Shown: in pieces, positions 13,335-24,866 of the stretch
Numbering within the stretch: position 1 is the first letter of the stretch
Layout of the letters: every line of letters starts with the position of its first letter
From: Anaspis maculata
Taxonomy: Eukaryota > Arthropoda > Insecta > Coleoptera > Scraptiidae
Direction of reading: 5' to 3'
DNA length: 64,000 bases
Assembly (NCBI GenBank): GCA_949128115.1
Contig: OX421966.1
Coordinates: 35,543,042-35,607,041, forward strand
Notes under the pieces: generated by a model
What the model saw: the letters and a program-made list of their open reading frames with translations, nothing else
The model's database searches: none
Told to the model about the DNA's origin: nothing
Program-made: the position numbers and the translations under genes

Positions 13335-14084
13335 AATAATTCATCAAGTACAATGCACTCGACAATGCAATATTTATGCAATGCATCCCAGGAATATAAT
13401 ATCCGGTCATAAAGTAGAATTCGTGGAAACGAACACTGAATAACACTCAACATTCAATTCTATTGTTATGTTTTACACAAAACCAAATATTGGCGCCGAG
13501 AAAAGTTCGATCACAACGTCTATGATCACAACAAATCAGTCTAACCTAAAACTTCGTAGCTGTCATCAAGTACACTGTCAGTACTGTCACCTACCTGTCA
13601 TAATTAAAATTGCCGCCAGGAAAAACCGTTATGTAATCAAAATGGCCGGCCTACAAATTACACAGCCGCGCAGGTATCTTGCCTCTTCTACTTTCGTCCT
13701 TGTCTATGGTTATAAGCGGTAAAGGAAGTGCCGCCATTTTGATATCATCACCGGTTATACATTTCAAAACCTGGTCATGAGGCTGGTTAATGTTATGGTG
13801 GGGGAACAAATTGTGGCGGCAACAAATTTGAATTTGAAACAAGCAGCGGTACAGAATTTCAAAACGTGAAACGTACCTAACCTAACCTCAAAACTTGACA
13901 ACTTGACTTGGCGACAAGAAGAATCGAAGACGATGGACTCATCTGCGATAGACCCACAAGAACATCGGGTATCTAATCCAGATTCCCGATGGCCGCCTGA
14001 TGGTGGTTTAATCCTGAAAGTACTTGTCATACCTCCTATTTACCTATATAGAAGCGTTGATAGAAGAAATATGAATAGTTGATT

Positions 14085-14150
14085 TTCAATTCAATTCAAT
14101 TCAATATAACTATTTATTGTTCCTCCGGTATTACACCATGAACAAGAAAA
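14085..14150 (-). repeat. CAATT microsatellite, possible LINE 3' tail
   Basis: About four copies of the 5-mer CAATT are followed by ATAACTATTTATTG. On the minus strand this reads CAATAAATAGTT then an ATTGA repeat, the usual look of a non-LTR retrotransposon 3' end. No target duplication was identified. Confidence 0.35.
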
Positions 14151-15365
14151 CAAACAGGATTTCACAGAAATTGTATGTGTGATGTGATCACGATACACGT
14201 GTGATCCACAAAATTCGTAATCAGGGCCCTGATTGGAGTCCACCCGGGTGACTTCGGAAACGCGATGTTCATCGATTCAAGTGACTAGATTGGTTAAATG
14301 ACTGAATTTTTCACCTTCAAAGCTATCCTAGATTACGAATGGTTCAATAAGTACACGGTATGTAAGAGAGACAAGTACAAGTAGGTACGTAACTATCTGA
14401 AGCTATCAGTCCCTCTTTTCCCGCCAAATGCTGAAACCAAAGTTAACCGCAACGTTTTAGCGAGAAATGTCAGATGTCAAAAAAATTACAGTATATTCTG
14501 TCAATCTAATATCAACCGCTAATAACTAACCGGTTACAAAAAGTTACTCGCTCGAAAAAGACTCCTGTCTGTAAAGCAGATTTCAAGTCGATCAGATCAA
14601 CGGTTTGGCAGCTATCATGTCAAAACGTTCTCCATGCATCCTGAATCATTACATAACTTTCCTTTGGACGGGCCGGGAAAGTAAAATGCCAAGATACAGC
14701 AAATTATGTCCGGTTCCACCATATACTGGTTCCACCAAATTATTATTCAAAGTAACGCGACGTTGAATGGTATTTCCGAGGGTATTTTTTCTAGTTAATT
14801 GACAATGGAAATTCCTGACAGTGCGAGTGCCCAAAACACAAAGGTGGATCATCTGTCTATTTATTATCTGGCGATATTATGGACTACCCGTGGTTGAAAT
14901 TAAATACAGCATTGGCCAGAAAAAACAACTCAAAGGTACGAATTGTATAATCTTCAGCTATAGCGTAACATCAAGAGACAAGGTGCAATGAACTTCAATG
15001 ATAAAACTATTGCCTATAGGAAAGGTGGGTATCGTGGATTTTTTGCCATTAAAGGCCAATGACGTTGTGGTAATTGTTTTCTTTGACAGCAATACATTAG
15101 CTATGACAAATTGATAATCAATGTATGCCGTATTTGAGGACTTTATACCCACCTACCACCTAGGGCGGTTACATACAATCATCAGATACCTTATGCTACT
15201 TAGGTGCTGAGGTCACAATCAATCCATTTGTCGACCTAGTTGTTGTTTAGCCTGCTTATACAATATACAGCATCATGCAGGATTTATCTGGTCTAATCAC
15301 CAAGTAACTACGGTCCTCAGGGGCCAAGAATGCTTCTCGAGATCCTTCTATACGCGAAGACTCAC

Positions 15366-15637
15366 CTAACAACCTGGCTCTGATGAGTCCTTCGCGCTTC
15401 TTGGCCCTCACGATCTTGACCTTCGAATAGTCCTTGAAGTACGAGACCAGCTGTCCCTTCAGATGGTCCATGTCGGAGAAATCGTCCACCAGGATGATCT
15501 CGTGGATCAGATGTTCCGGCGATCGGTCCAGAATCGAATGGACCGTCCGCAGCAGCACGGACCATGCTTCGTTGTGGAAGCACACTATCACGGAGGTCGA
15601 CGGCAGGTCTTCCAAGTGGCGACCCGGTTTCTTGCAC
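15366..15637 (-). CDS. Pgant: GALNT/Pgant internal exon B (GT-A domain, nucleotide-binding half)
   Basis: This 272-nt internal exon on the minus strand follows a TTGGTTGCAG acceptor and precedes a GTGAGT donor. One base completes the Trp codon from exon A, then come 90 codons, then one base (G) that joins GC of exon C to make Gly. The reading contains [20 protein letters not shown], the first conserved GT-A block that helps bind UDP-GalNAc. It then has [20 protein letters not shown] with the conserved VDD, and [12 protein letters not shown] at the end. Length and order match the family with no gap between exons A and B, so no exon is missing in the 43-kb intron. No stop or frameshift is seen. 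An open frame continues past the donor but loses family similarity there, which supports the junction. Confidence 0.96.
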
Positions 15638-15638
15638 C

Positions 15639-18601
15639 TGCAACCAAGAAATAACCGATTATCCATCGATTACGAGTAATGTCCATCAAGAGACCATGGA
15701 TGATGACAAAAATAATTTCACAACACCGTAATACATTGATGTTTTAGGTGTTCGGTACGTCATAATTACAATGTAACATTATTATATTGCACGTCGCAAC
15801 AACGCGCGTAAAAGTTCAAAGTAAATGAAGCGGAAAGGCAGTTTTACACAATGGTTCAATGGTATTATCAAGATTCCCAGTAAAGTAAAAGTACGGTAAG
15901 ACTTTTTCTTAAGAATCTTTTCCGAGAACACCAAATCGAAGCTTATATTGAGAGAATCTTTGATAATAATATAGCGCTGATGATGGGATGGGAGCGACTG
16001 GATATGAGATTCAGCGATCTCGGAACTTCTGCAACATTGGCCCAAGTTCTGTCATCAAACATAACGGTTTGAATTGACTCAATTTGGGGCGTAGAGGTAC
16101 TTAATTATGATACGAAATTGGGGTGCCGCAGACCATTACAATCAGGGTAATTGGTAATTGCATCGAGAGAAAGCAATTACCGTATAAGCGATTCGTCAAG
16201 GGCAAGGTGGCACGTACCGTGAGATTTGGCGAATTAAAATCAGAGTTCATGAAACTCTGCTTGCAGTCATTCTGTCAACAACAATAATGATAATAATAAT
16301 GATAATGATTCAGGTATATATGTAGCGAGATCAGGCACTAGGTTTAGGTATTTCATTTGTAGCACAAAATGTCGAAAGGCATTTATTACCTATCCATAAA
16401 ATTTTGATGACGCTACGGGATGTTATTTTCATGGCAATATAAATGAAAACACATAATTATTACGTTTAATGTATAGGCAAGGTCTGAATAAAATATATGC
16501 ATCAGAAAAAAATGATTATCGGTTTTACATCGTGTGGTTTCAAGAGAGAAGTTCATGGTTGTGATATTGACTTTTTTGTGTCTATTATTGCGTAACCTTT
16601 CGGGTCGTGACTCGTAATCAACAACTACTGTGATTTCAATTTCGCGAGGTTTTTAAGAGTAATATTAGTATGCAATTAGTTTAGGTGCATCGGCTTATAG
16701 CATGAAGCTTACAGATGAGAATGCAAACGTTTCTGCCTACAGTTTGGCGGGATACGAATTAGATGGTCGGAAACGACACCAAACGAGTCAATTTAAGATT
16801 TGTTCGCATAAGAAATGGAATATACCAGCTCACTAATATTTCTGATTTGCCATTTTTTGTTCAGATCCTACGCTACGTTTCACATTTTCCTTCCACTCTT
16901 CCATACAGCGCAGCGACGGGGTGTTGAGGATAAAGTGTTTATGCTGTCTTCCCAGAAGTGTTGTTGAATATTGTTCGATCCCTCGTGATCTCGCTTCTGG
17001 TATGGATTATGCGATTCTCCGATAACGAAATGTGGCGGTGTCAATAGCAACATGTCATTAGGATCATTTCGAATATAGAATGGGAGTTTGATGCCGCTCC
17101 AATGCCACGTCACAATATAATATACCTTTCTCATTACTTGTAAGTCGGTTATCACCAATTCAACTACTCGAGCATTTTAAATAATATCTTCAAAGTTTTC
17201 TGTCAATTAAGGGCCAATTTTTTAGAATAGGCAGCTAGTCTGCACTTGTGTATAATGTGTTGCATAAGAGAGTAGTTAGTTTGCTCTAATGGTGTTATGT
17301 TGATTATTTTGAAAAGCAGCAGTTATCGTTCTTTGGCCGTTGCCAGAACAGTTTGCACTTTCTAGAGAAATGGAGATTCGAGAATAAAAGCTGTGTTTGT
17401 GAAAAAAAGAAGAGCAAGTGTTTTTTGAAGAGTTCTTATAACTATTTGGCGCCCAGCTTGGAGCCAAAATCTAGTGTTTTTGAGGTTGTAATTTTTGTCG
17501 TATCTGAACCAGCGACATAAGCTGAAAAAATTAATCCTCGTGACGTCACGAGCAGCCGCCATTATACGAACCATCGAACCAAAACAAAGTGACAAGTCTA
17601 CTAGCTGAATAACCACCTCTCTGTGAATAACAACTACTATCCGCTGTAATATCAGTAATGTCACTAGTAGTTTGACAGCATGTGATGAAAACAGCGTGCA
17701 CAGTCCCGGAATAAGGAAGGGGCCTTGGCTGCTAAAACTCGGGCTAATGAGTTGTAAAGTTGTATTCTATTGAGTAAGTGTAAAACATTTTAAAAGCATC
17801 AATAATCGAATTCCAACCAAGCAAGTACAAATACAGTCCTTTTAGTCTTATGAATAATTCGTAGGCCAAAAAAATATTTCAATCGGGTCTGTTCTCTGAC
17901 CAATCTCAAAGTCATGAATCATGATGTTCCAAGGTCAAGCCAAAATGGTTCGTGTGTTGTGGATTGCATACACAATTCATTGGCATACCCCTTCTCATTC
18001 GCAGCTTCAAGCTACACCACCCAGAAGTTGGGTTGTGCCCCCTCCTACTATAATTATAACCTCCTTGGTGCTTCACTGTTTGTGCTTTATGCTTTCTCGT
18101 CGCGAATTCGTGAATTCCCATGACTTTTGTACTGTTTCGTCGCGTTTATAGCCGAAGCGGATTTTGAAGCCCTAGGATGTATTTGAAACTACGTCGTTTC
18201 TGCAAAAACACCACAAATCATATTTTCTTAATTAGGCGGAGTTTTTTAAAATTGACAAGTGAGATTTTCCCAAAAAACGCCTACATTTTTTGGAAAATAA
18301 CATTAAACCAAAGTAGGTAGGTAGGTGAAGAAAAGATGGCATTGGCATTATTTCACAGTTTTTGCAATTTGTGAATTTGTGAGAACGAGCCGATTTGGCG
18401 AATTAACAATCAACGATATCATTGACAAAAAATGTCCCTGCGAATGCTGTTAGATTATAAGTTGAAAAATTACGTGTGAAAACAATTCCGTGTATTTAGC
18501 GTCAAGCAGGACATCTGTCAGGTAACACTACACCAACAACGCTGGCAGCCAACCGAACAAAGAAATATTTTTGAATTTCTGAATTTAGCGCTGAAAAGAC
18601 C
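15639..18601. other. unique-looking AT-rich intron DNA
   Basis: I see no gene, RNA or strong repeat here. A short ATA/ATG-rich simple repeat lies at about 16283-16310. Confidence 0.35.
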
Positions 18602-18786
18602 CCTGGGTAGGTATTCTTGAAAGTGTGGGAGAAACTCCCTGGGAGTAAAATACATTCCGCAGTACACTGATGTAGCGAATGTTGCCTAAAATCGTTTTTT
18701 AGACAACTTTTGCTACAACAGTGTAGTACGGATTATATAAAACTCCCAGGGAGTTTCTCCCACGCTTTCAAGAATAGCTACCCAGC
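18602..18786. mobile_element. 185-bp palindromic MITE-like element
   Basis: CTGGGTAGGTATTCTTGAAAG at the left end pairs with CTTTCAAGAATAGCTACCCAG at the right. The next block, GTGGGAGAAACTCCCTGGGA, is also fully answered by its complement. The short loop holds TTGCCTAAAATCG. It has no coding capacity. Confidence 0.7.
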
Positions 18787-20529
18787 TATCTTTTTGAGCC
18801 CCTGAATGGGTAGACAACCCATTATACTTCAATTTAATTAAACTTATTTGAATTAAATCCCGTTTCCCGCTTTTAGAACCGCTTTGCCGATGATCATCTA
18901 GTATCAGGACGACATCCTGTTGTGCCTTTCTTCTTGTTGTTCGAGGATAGAACTCTTGAGCTTGTTGAGACACGTCTGACTACGAGTTTGAACACAATAA
19001 GACACAGTATAAATTTGTAACACAACATCAATCTATTGACCTCTATGTACAAGTCAAAGTGTTCAAATAATGGCTCGCTTCTACACCTAGTCCTACTTTC
19101 ACATCGCAGGCTAAATCATCTAAAAGATCTAAGCTATTCCCGAAGAGATAAGATTCCCCTAATTATTTCAGACGTCCAACACCCCAGCCCTCCGACGAAC
19201 ACCTGATTCTACACCTTGATCGACATTTAATTCTGACTGGTTTTCGCGGTTCAAAGTTCTTTTTGAGGTTCAATCGGATCCAACATTTATGTTAGTGTTA
19301 GAGGTTATGTTAGGGTTAGGCCCGGCTTCTAGACACTGAAAAGGAAAGAGTGACTTCGACCACGAATGCAATCTAAGATTTGTAGGCCGGTGCCGGTGGT
19401 GCGGTGGCCCCCTCTTTGTGGAGCCTCTTTTCAAAGGCTAACGCTCTTTTTGGGCTATGGTTCTCTTTTGCCCGTTTGAAAGGGATTGGATATGGCTGGC
19501 TTTTGTGGAGGCTTAAACCTGTTTTTGCCGTGAATTGCCCCCAATGCTCAGAAAGACTCCCGTTATCAAGAGTGCCTATAACCGGAAATGTTGAGCCAAA
19601 TTTCACCCTTCCAAAAACTTTCGAACCGATGGTGTGCGCGAAACAATTATTCAAGTCAAGGTACAAATTTAATTGTCGAAAACTTCTCGAGCACGCCTCG
19701 TATACGCACTATTTCGTTGTTGTTTACCAGTTTGAGAGAGAATGCCGCAGTCAGGAGAAACAAACGCAGATAATAATTGACTACACAGGCTGTTCGCCGA
19801 AAAGCCGATGTGGGGAGGCGTCGAAATAATCTTTTCCCTAACGCTAAATATTCGTCGTCTACACTATACCTGGTTGAGCCCTAATAACAATTCATTTTAC
19901 AGAATCCCTATCTGAACGTGGCGTCGTTGGGTACAGGATTGAATTCATCAGTTTCGAATAAGAACGTCTTCATTCCCGTGACAAGCTGTACACGGAGTCG
20001 TGGCGCTAAAACAAAATTATTAGTTTCAAGGCGGGGGGTTCATCAATCCGGTTAAAAGTTACGACTCTACGGCAGGGTCCGAACCCCAATACAAAGGCGA
20101 TTCTATTTCATCTCAATTACTTGATTTTTCACGCAGTTCTCAAAAATTTACATTTTCCGAATAACTAGGAGTTTCAGAAACGCAGAGGAGTCTCACCCGC
20201 GAGTTTCCAGATCTAACCGACTAGGTCCGGTGCTCTGAGTACCGCAGTCACAACGCCAAGTCCAAGGGGGCCAAGGGCTCGAATACCATCCTATGGAGGT
20301 ATCCAACAAAGGACGAGACTTAATAGTGGCTGTACCGATGGCAGACAGTAGTGCAGATACCAGCACGTGCAGGCAGATTCAAAACGCACGCGTAAGCCCC
20401 ATCATACATTCTTCACGACAAAGCTCAATCGTAAGTACCAATCCCAACTCACCAAGACTAACCTTCCGCCCGCCGAGGTCATCACTCCGCCGCAAGAGAT
20501 ACCGAAACGAGAGAACTCGTTTCTATCAT
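18787..20529. other. intron DNA without recognised genes
   Basis: Two overlapping frames on opposite strands at 19373-19829 are open for ~97 and ~141 codons. They lack domains, and because they mask each other neither is called. Confidence 0.3.
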
Positions 20530-21092
20530 CATTTAGAGGTTTCAACTCTGCATCCTCGAGGTGGGTTAAAACTCCGTCGAAAGATCGCGACTCAGTTTCG
20601 TGGAGGAGGATCTAAACGCATCATCAACGGATCTCAACTGTACGACTTGGAGATGGATCGAAACTCAACACCGGAAGGGTCTTAGCACAACTACCTGACG
20701 AAGGATTGGAACTCGTCGTCGGAGGGTTCTGACTCAACTCCCGGAGGCGGATCGGGACACAACATCCAAGGGCTTTGACACTACATCCTAGAGGTGGGTT
20801 GCAACTCAAAGAGTAGCAACTCATCAGCCTCTGGGGGGGTCAAAACTCTTCCTGGAAGGATCTCAACTCAACTTCCCCAATGAGATCAAAACGCATCTCC
20901 GAAGGATTCCAACTCTACATTCTCCGGGTGGACCAAGGCGCATCAGCCGGGGCTTCGACTCAGCATCGTTCAAGTGGGCTGGGACTCATCATGGAAGGGC
21001 TTCGACTCTACGGCTTCTAGGTGGGTCGCGACGCAACATCAACGGGTTCTAGCTCAGCTTCCTCGAAGTGGATCAAAACTCTTCACCAACAG
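20530..21092. repeat. degenerate ~23-bp minisatellite, about 25 units
   Basis: Roughly 25 units of 21-26 bp follow one another. A consensus by eye is GGRTYNNRACTCAWCATC plus a few variable bases ending in GAA or GAG. Clear examples are the runs around 20680-20760, 20860-20910 and 20985-21080. No two units are identical, yet GG, ACTC (or ACGC) and the following C-A-C rhythm are kept. The array also opens a spurious 130-codon frame (20293-20685). It is unusually GC-rich for this intron. Confidence 0.75.
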
Positions 21093-21774
21093 ACCCGCAG
21101 AAGCACTCTGCAACGGACGTGACAAGTCGGGAGCGGACCGCAGCCCAGGTGGATTGGTCCAGCTACAATGGTCAATCTCCATCGATATACCTCCATTCTT
21201 AGTAATTCGGAATATTTTATCGCATCCGAATCGACCGCGAACGGCTATAGTCATAAATTCCACAATAGGTAACTTGATATAGCACACTGGAGTGCGGTGC
21301 TGGGGCAGCGGGTGAGCGAAGCGTCGAAACTGCAGGCTGGCGCGCTGGCGGACTAACTAGCTGCATAATGCGGGTGTGCTTTACTTTGATCGCACATTGA
21401 TTTCACCATATTATAGGAGGTCGTGCAGGGACGGTTGTTGAATATCGAGGTGTAGCAAGCGAATCATGTTGTGGAACTTCGGGGGATTCACACGTATGAA
21501 TTAAATAACTAGCGACATCTTTTATTGATTCCTTGACTTTGAATATTCACATATACCTCGATTTCACGGCTTCAGTTTATTTTCCTTTGGATTATTTTCG
21601 GCCCGCCAAATGCGGGTGGCTTCAGCGCTGAAACCAGATTTCATTTTGTAATTTCAATACTGAAACTGTTTTCGATTAACTGTCGTAACCGGCTTCGAGG
21701 ATACATGGTGAAACAGCGAAGCACATAAGCTAAAGCGACATTCATGTCGTCTCGTGAAAGAGGATTTATTTTTA
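21093..21774. other. intron DNA, nothing recognised
   Basis: No gene, RNA or repeat was recognised between the minisatellite and the MITE at 21778. Confidence 0.35.
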
Positions 21775-21777
21775 TAA

Positions 21778-21947
21778 CGGCCGCTCTATAAAATGCGCAA
21801 CGCAGCCGCAACGCAAGGTGCAACGTTCCTGATTGGCTCGCAAGGGATTTGCTGCGTTGCGATAGTTTTGTGATTACCTTGCGAGCCAATCAGAAAAGCT
21901 GCGTCTTATTGCTTGCGACTGCGTTGCGTATTTTCATACAGCGGCCA
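21778..21947. mobile_element. 170-bp PIF/Harbinger-type MITE
   Basis: The ends CGGCCGCTCTATAAAATGCG and its near-complement at 21920-21947 are inverted. An internal pair around GATTGGCTCGCAAGG is also inverted. TAA at 21775-21777 and 21948-21950 is the target duplication expected for PIF/Harbinger. It has no coding capacity. Confidence 0.75.
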
Positions 21948-22027
21948 TAATTACCAAATAGTACTCCAAAACTGGAAACTTCTCTGAAGATCAAATCATA
22001 ATAAAAAAAATACAGCAGGTCTCTATA

Positions 22028-22102
22028 GAATAGAATAGAATAGAATAGAATAGAATAGAATAGAATAGGTTTATTGCTTTCATGATACACAAAAGAATCC
22101 TA
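22028..22102 (-). mobile_element. 75-bp 5'-truncated retroposon with TTCTA tail
   Basis: The insert is flanked by identical 14-bp direct repeats AGCAGGTCTCTATA at 22014-22027 and 22103-22116. On the minus strand it ends in CAATAAACC followed by eight or so TTCTA pentamers. Microsatellite tail plus target duplication is the signature of a non-LTR retrotransposon inserted as a severely truncated copy. Confidence 0.8.
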
Positions 22103-22116
22103 AGCAGGTCTCTATA

Positions 22117-24699
22117 TAGATCGGGATTCAGCCAACGCGAAATATCAACCCACGCAATCATTTCCATTTCCATCGGAGTCCTTGGAAATAAAGAAAACTT
22201 CTGCTGCCGCTCAACCCGGCCATAATTTATGCGGTTTTAATTGGCGAAAGGGTCTCTCTACTGCTACCACCACCACCACCTCCTCCTCCATAAAGGAGAG
22301 AGATCTACACTTCTATACACAAACGGAAGATGTGCGTGTGTATGGAGAGGGCTCGTTCCTGTGCGTTTCTCACAGCCAGCCGCCTCCTCATCCATTCCTT
22401 CTCCCCAGTCCCCGTTCCATCCCACAATCTCTGCCCCCTCTTTCCTGCCGGAATCCAGCACCGGATTCGAGATGCGTAATTTTCGGTAAGCGCGCAATAT
22501 ACCGCCTCAGAACTTCTTGATGCCGGCATTAATTTCGCAGCCCCCGAGCCAACATTCCGCGAGAGATAGACAGACACATCAGGCTTCCATATATGTACCT
22601 AGATCCACACACACACATATAGGTACACTTATTCCGACCCTCAAATCTCCTTTCCGATATTGTCTCAAACACTCAAACTCCTCATTCGCTAACGAATGTT
22701 TCCCGCGCGTACCTACCATAATAATACTGGAGCAATGCTCGGGACGATTACGAAACGACGGCGTCGGAGGCGAAGAGTAGACGCCCCCGAGGTATGTGTT
22801 TAGGTATACAGAGTGAAAACTTCAACTTGAGTACATTTTATAGATTCATGTCGACACTACAGAGACAAGTGTTGCGAAATACTGTGAGTTGTCAGATTCA
22901 GACTTGAATAAATAAATGCAGTAGATGCCTTTTGTCGACTTATCATTAAAAATGCAATACGTGATACGTACAAGTGTGACCTTGCGATTGACAGTCTTCG
23001 ACGCAATCAATCTCAAGCTCGGCTATTGAAATTTAATGAATGGTGAAGACGAGACCTACCTAAACGCACATATTATGTATGTCTGATCCCACGGCGTTTT
23101 TCCATAATGGGGAATTCGTTCAAGTATAAGTATTCGCTCTGTATAATATGGAATGCGGCGATGTGTTCGAGGCGTCAAACTAGGGTGACTTTTTCGCACC
23201 TCGGTAATCTCGCACCCGAGGCGAATCCGCCGCGCGCCTGATGTGCGATGCTTCCTGACATCGTTTCGTCGTCTTACGGCTGATATCATGTTCCTTGAGA
23301 AATTATAATCGCGTAAAAGCCAAATTCGTTCGTGCCACCACACACACAAAAGAGACACGACAAAAGATATAAAGTCCCAAGAGTTAATGGGACACGTATT
23401 CGTGAACATCATATCATAAATCCTTTCACCTCTCGTAACCTTGGCGTCGCTGCGATCAGTTGGGGATTTTATTCAACCGGAAAGAAGAAAGTTCAAGTAG
23501 ATACATGACCAGTTCTATCAATCCCAAAGATGTCCTACACTGCATTCTGACACCTTTGTCACATTTTCAGTCATGTAGTATATCCTGGTCACGGCACCAT
23601 TTCTGTAGCATATCCTGGTCACGGCACCACTTCTGTAGTGTAACCCCGTTTTCGATGTTGGCAGTGATCGTCGTTGTTTCTTCCCTTCCCCACGTCGTTT
23701 ATATCTTACCTACGTTGTGTTGAGTTCTTACTCGAGATGAGAATGTGTCGTTGGGGATGAGGTTTGATTCTTGAATGAAACGCGAATGAAATGCTAGCAA
23801 AATGAATGTTTTATTGAAAATCAATAAGCAAAGTTTTGAATGAATTTGTTTCTTTTCTCAAAAGACCTCACAAGAAGAGATTAACAGTGATAAAATTACA
23901 CCACATGAATAAAGAACAACAAAACACAAACAAATGAAACAAGAACAATCATTACACATTATTTAGACAATGCAGGAATTTACAACAATTAAATGAACAG
24001 AAAATCAGAATAACAAAACTAAACAAGAAATCATGAAACATGTCAAACTGTCAATTTGATCGCAAAAGAAAAGTGACGTATTCGCTGACAGGCACACATG
24101 GGAAAAACACGTCAAAGAAACCCATGCGTATTGCCTGGTTGATTGCTGAAAAATCCCGCCCCAAATGATCTGAACAAAAGTCAAGTGTGAATGAGTTCTG
24201 ATGGAATGACAGAGAAGTCACTCCAGTGATGCATTGATCAAGTCAGCGTGAATCGGTGCTTGAACCTTTTTGAAACGTTTGCTTCGTTTACAAGTTATTT
24301 ACGTAACAACAAAACAACAGACTCTCTCGCTTATGCTTTGGAAAAAACTTTACGCTCAGCAATTGATCTAACATTTTACAAACAAAAGAGTTCAAATTGA
24401 TAGAAAAGTAAACAAATAATAAATGATCGGTGGACAAGTGCATAGATCAGAAAGAAACAAATGATAAGTAAACAAGTAGATAAATCAGCAAGAAACAAAT
24501 GATAAGTACCCAATTGTGTAAGTAAATAAACAAGAAACAAACAAGAGATAAATAGGTAGATAAATGAAAACAAGAGACAGGTGAGAGATAAATGAGAAGC
24601 TGGAGTTTGTCATACTCTTTGTAAGCAAACGGAAGGAAGAAGTATCTATAGCGCATTCGCCCGAAATTCCCCAGAAGTTACCCATTACAAACCCCACAG
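22117..24699. other. intron DNA with CT-rich and tandem segments
   Basis: A pyrimidine-rich stretch with CCA/CCT repeats lies at 22262-22300 and 22380-22450. A 30-bp tandem duplication around TCCTGGTCACGGCACCA lies at 23583-23640. From 24400 to 24590 there is a loose AAACAAGAAACAAATGATAAG-type repeat. No gene was recognised. Confidence 0.4.
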
Positions 24700-24706
24700 A
24701 TACATA

Positions 24707-24860
24707 CGATCGCACGCAAAATAAACGGAGACAGTGTTTCGCGCGGAGTGTACTGATTCAATGAATTTTAGCCTTCTTGTCACTGTGACACCAAGCCAAA
24801 ATTCAGTAAATCGGTACACTCCGCGCGAAACACTGTCTTCGTTTATTTTGCGTGCGATCG
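24707..24860. mobile_element. 154-bp near-perfect palindromic element
   Basis: Arms of 48 bp (24707-24754 and 24813-24860) begin CGATCGCACGCAAAATAAAC and contain TTTCGCGCGGAGTGTAC. They match with about one difference. TACATA directly flanks both sides (24701-24706, 24861-24866), a possible 6-bp target duplication. The high arm identity suggests recent activity. Confidence 0.75.
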
Positions 24861-24866
24861 TACATA

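Larger units (their letters stand above)
11196..14582. repeat. distant inverted repeats around AGTCTTTTTCGAGCGAGTAA
   Basis: AGTCTTTTTCGAGCGAGTAA followed by an ACCGGTTAC core occurs near 11211-11250. The complement is at about 14527-14570. A second inverted pair lies inside, at about 11290 and 13690, around TAGACAAGGACRAAAGTAGA. Together they may mark a 3.4-kb composite element, but no target duplication or transposase was found. Confidence 0.45.
8243..15365 (-). other. 7.1-kb intron of the GALNT gene
   Basis: This intron lies between exons B and C, with donor GTGAGT and acceptor ATTTACAG; the split Gly codon (G+GC) is restored on splicing. It contains a pair of ~50-bp inverted repeats near 11.2 and 14.55 kb, a 533-bp palindromic element at 12802-13334 and a CAATT microsatellite near 14.09 kb. 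From 8243 to 11195 I see only unique-looking AT-rich DNA. Confidence 0.85.

Noticed and set aside
19290..19320. Telomere-like TTAGG words
   Set aside because: Only two or three imperfect copies of GTTAGG occur, so there is no telomeric array.
20293..20685. 130-codon frame
   Set aside because: It runs into the degenerate 23-bp minisatellite, with no domain and no splice context.
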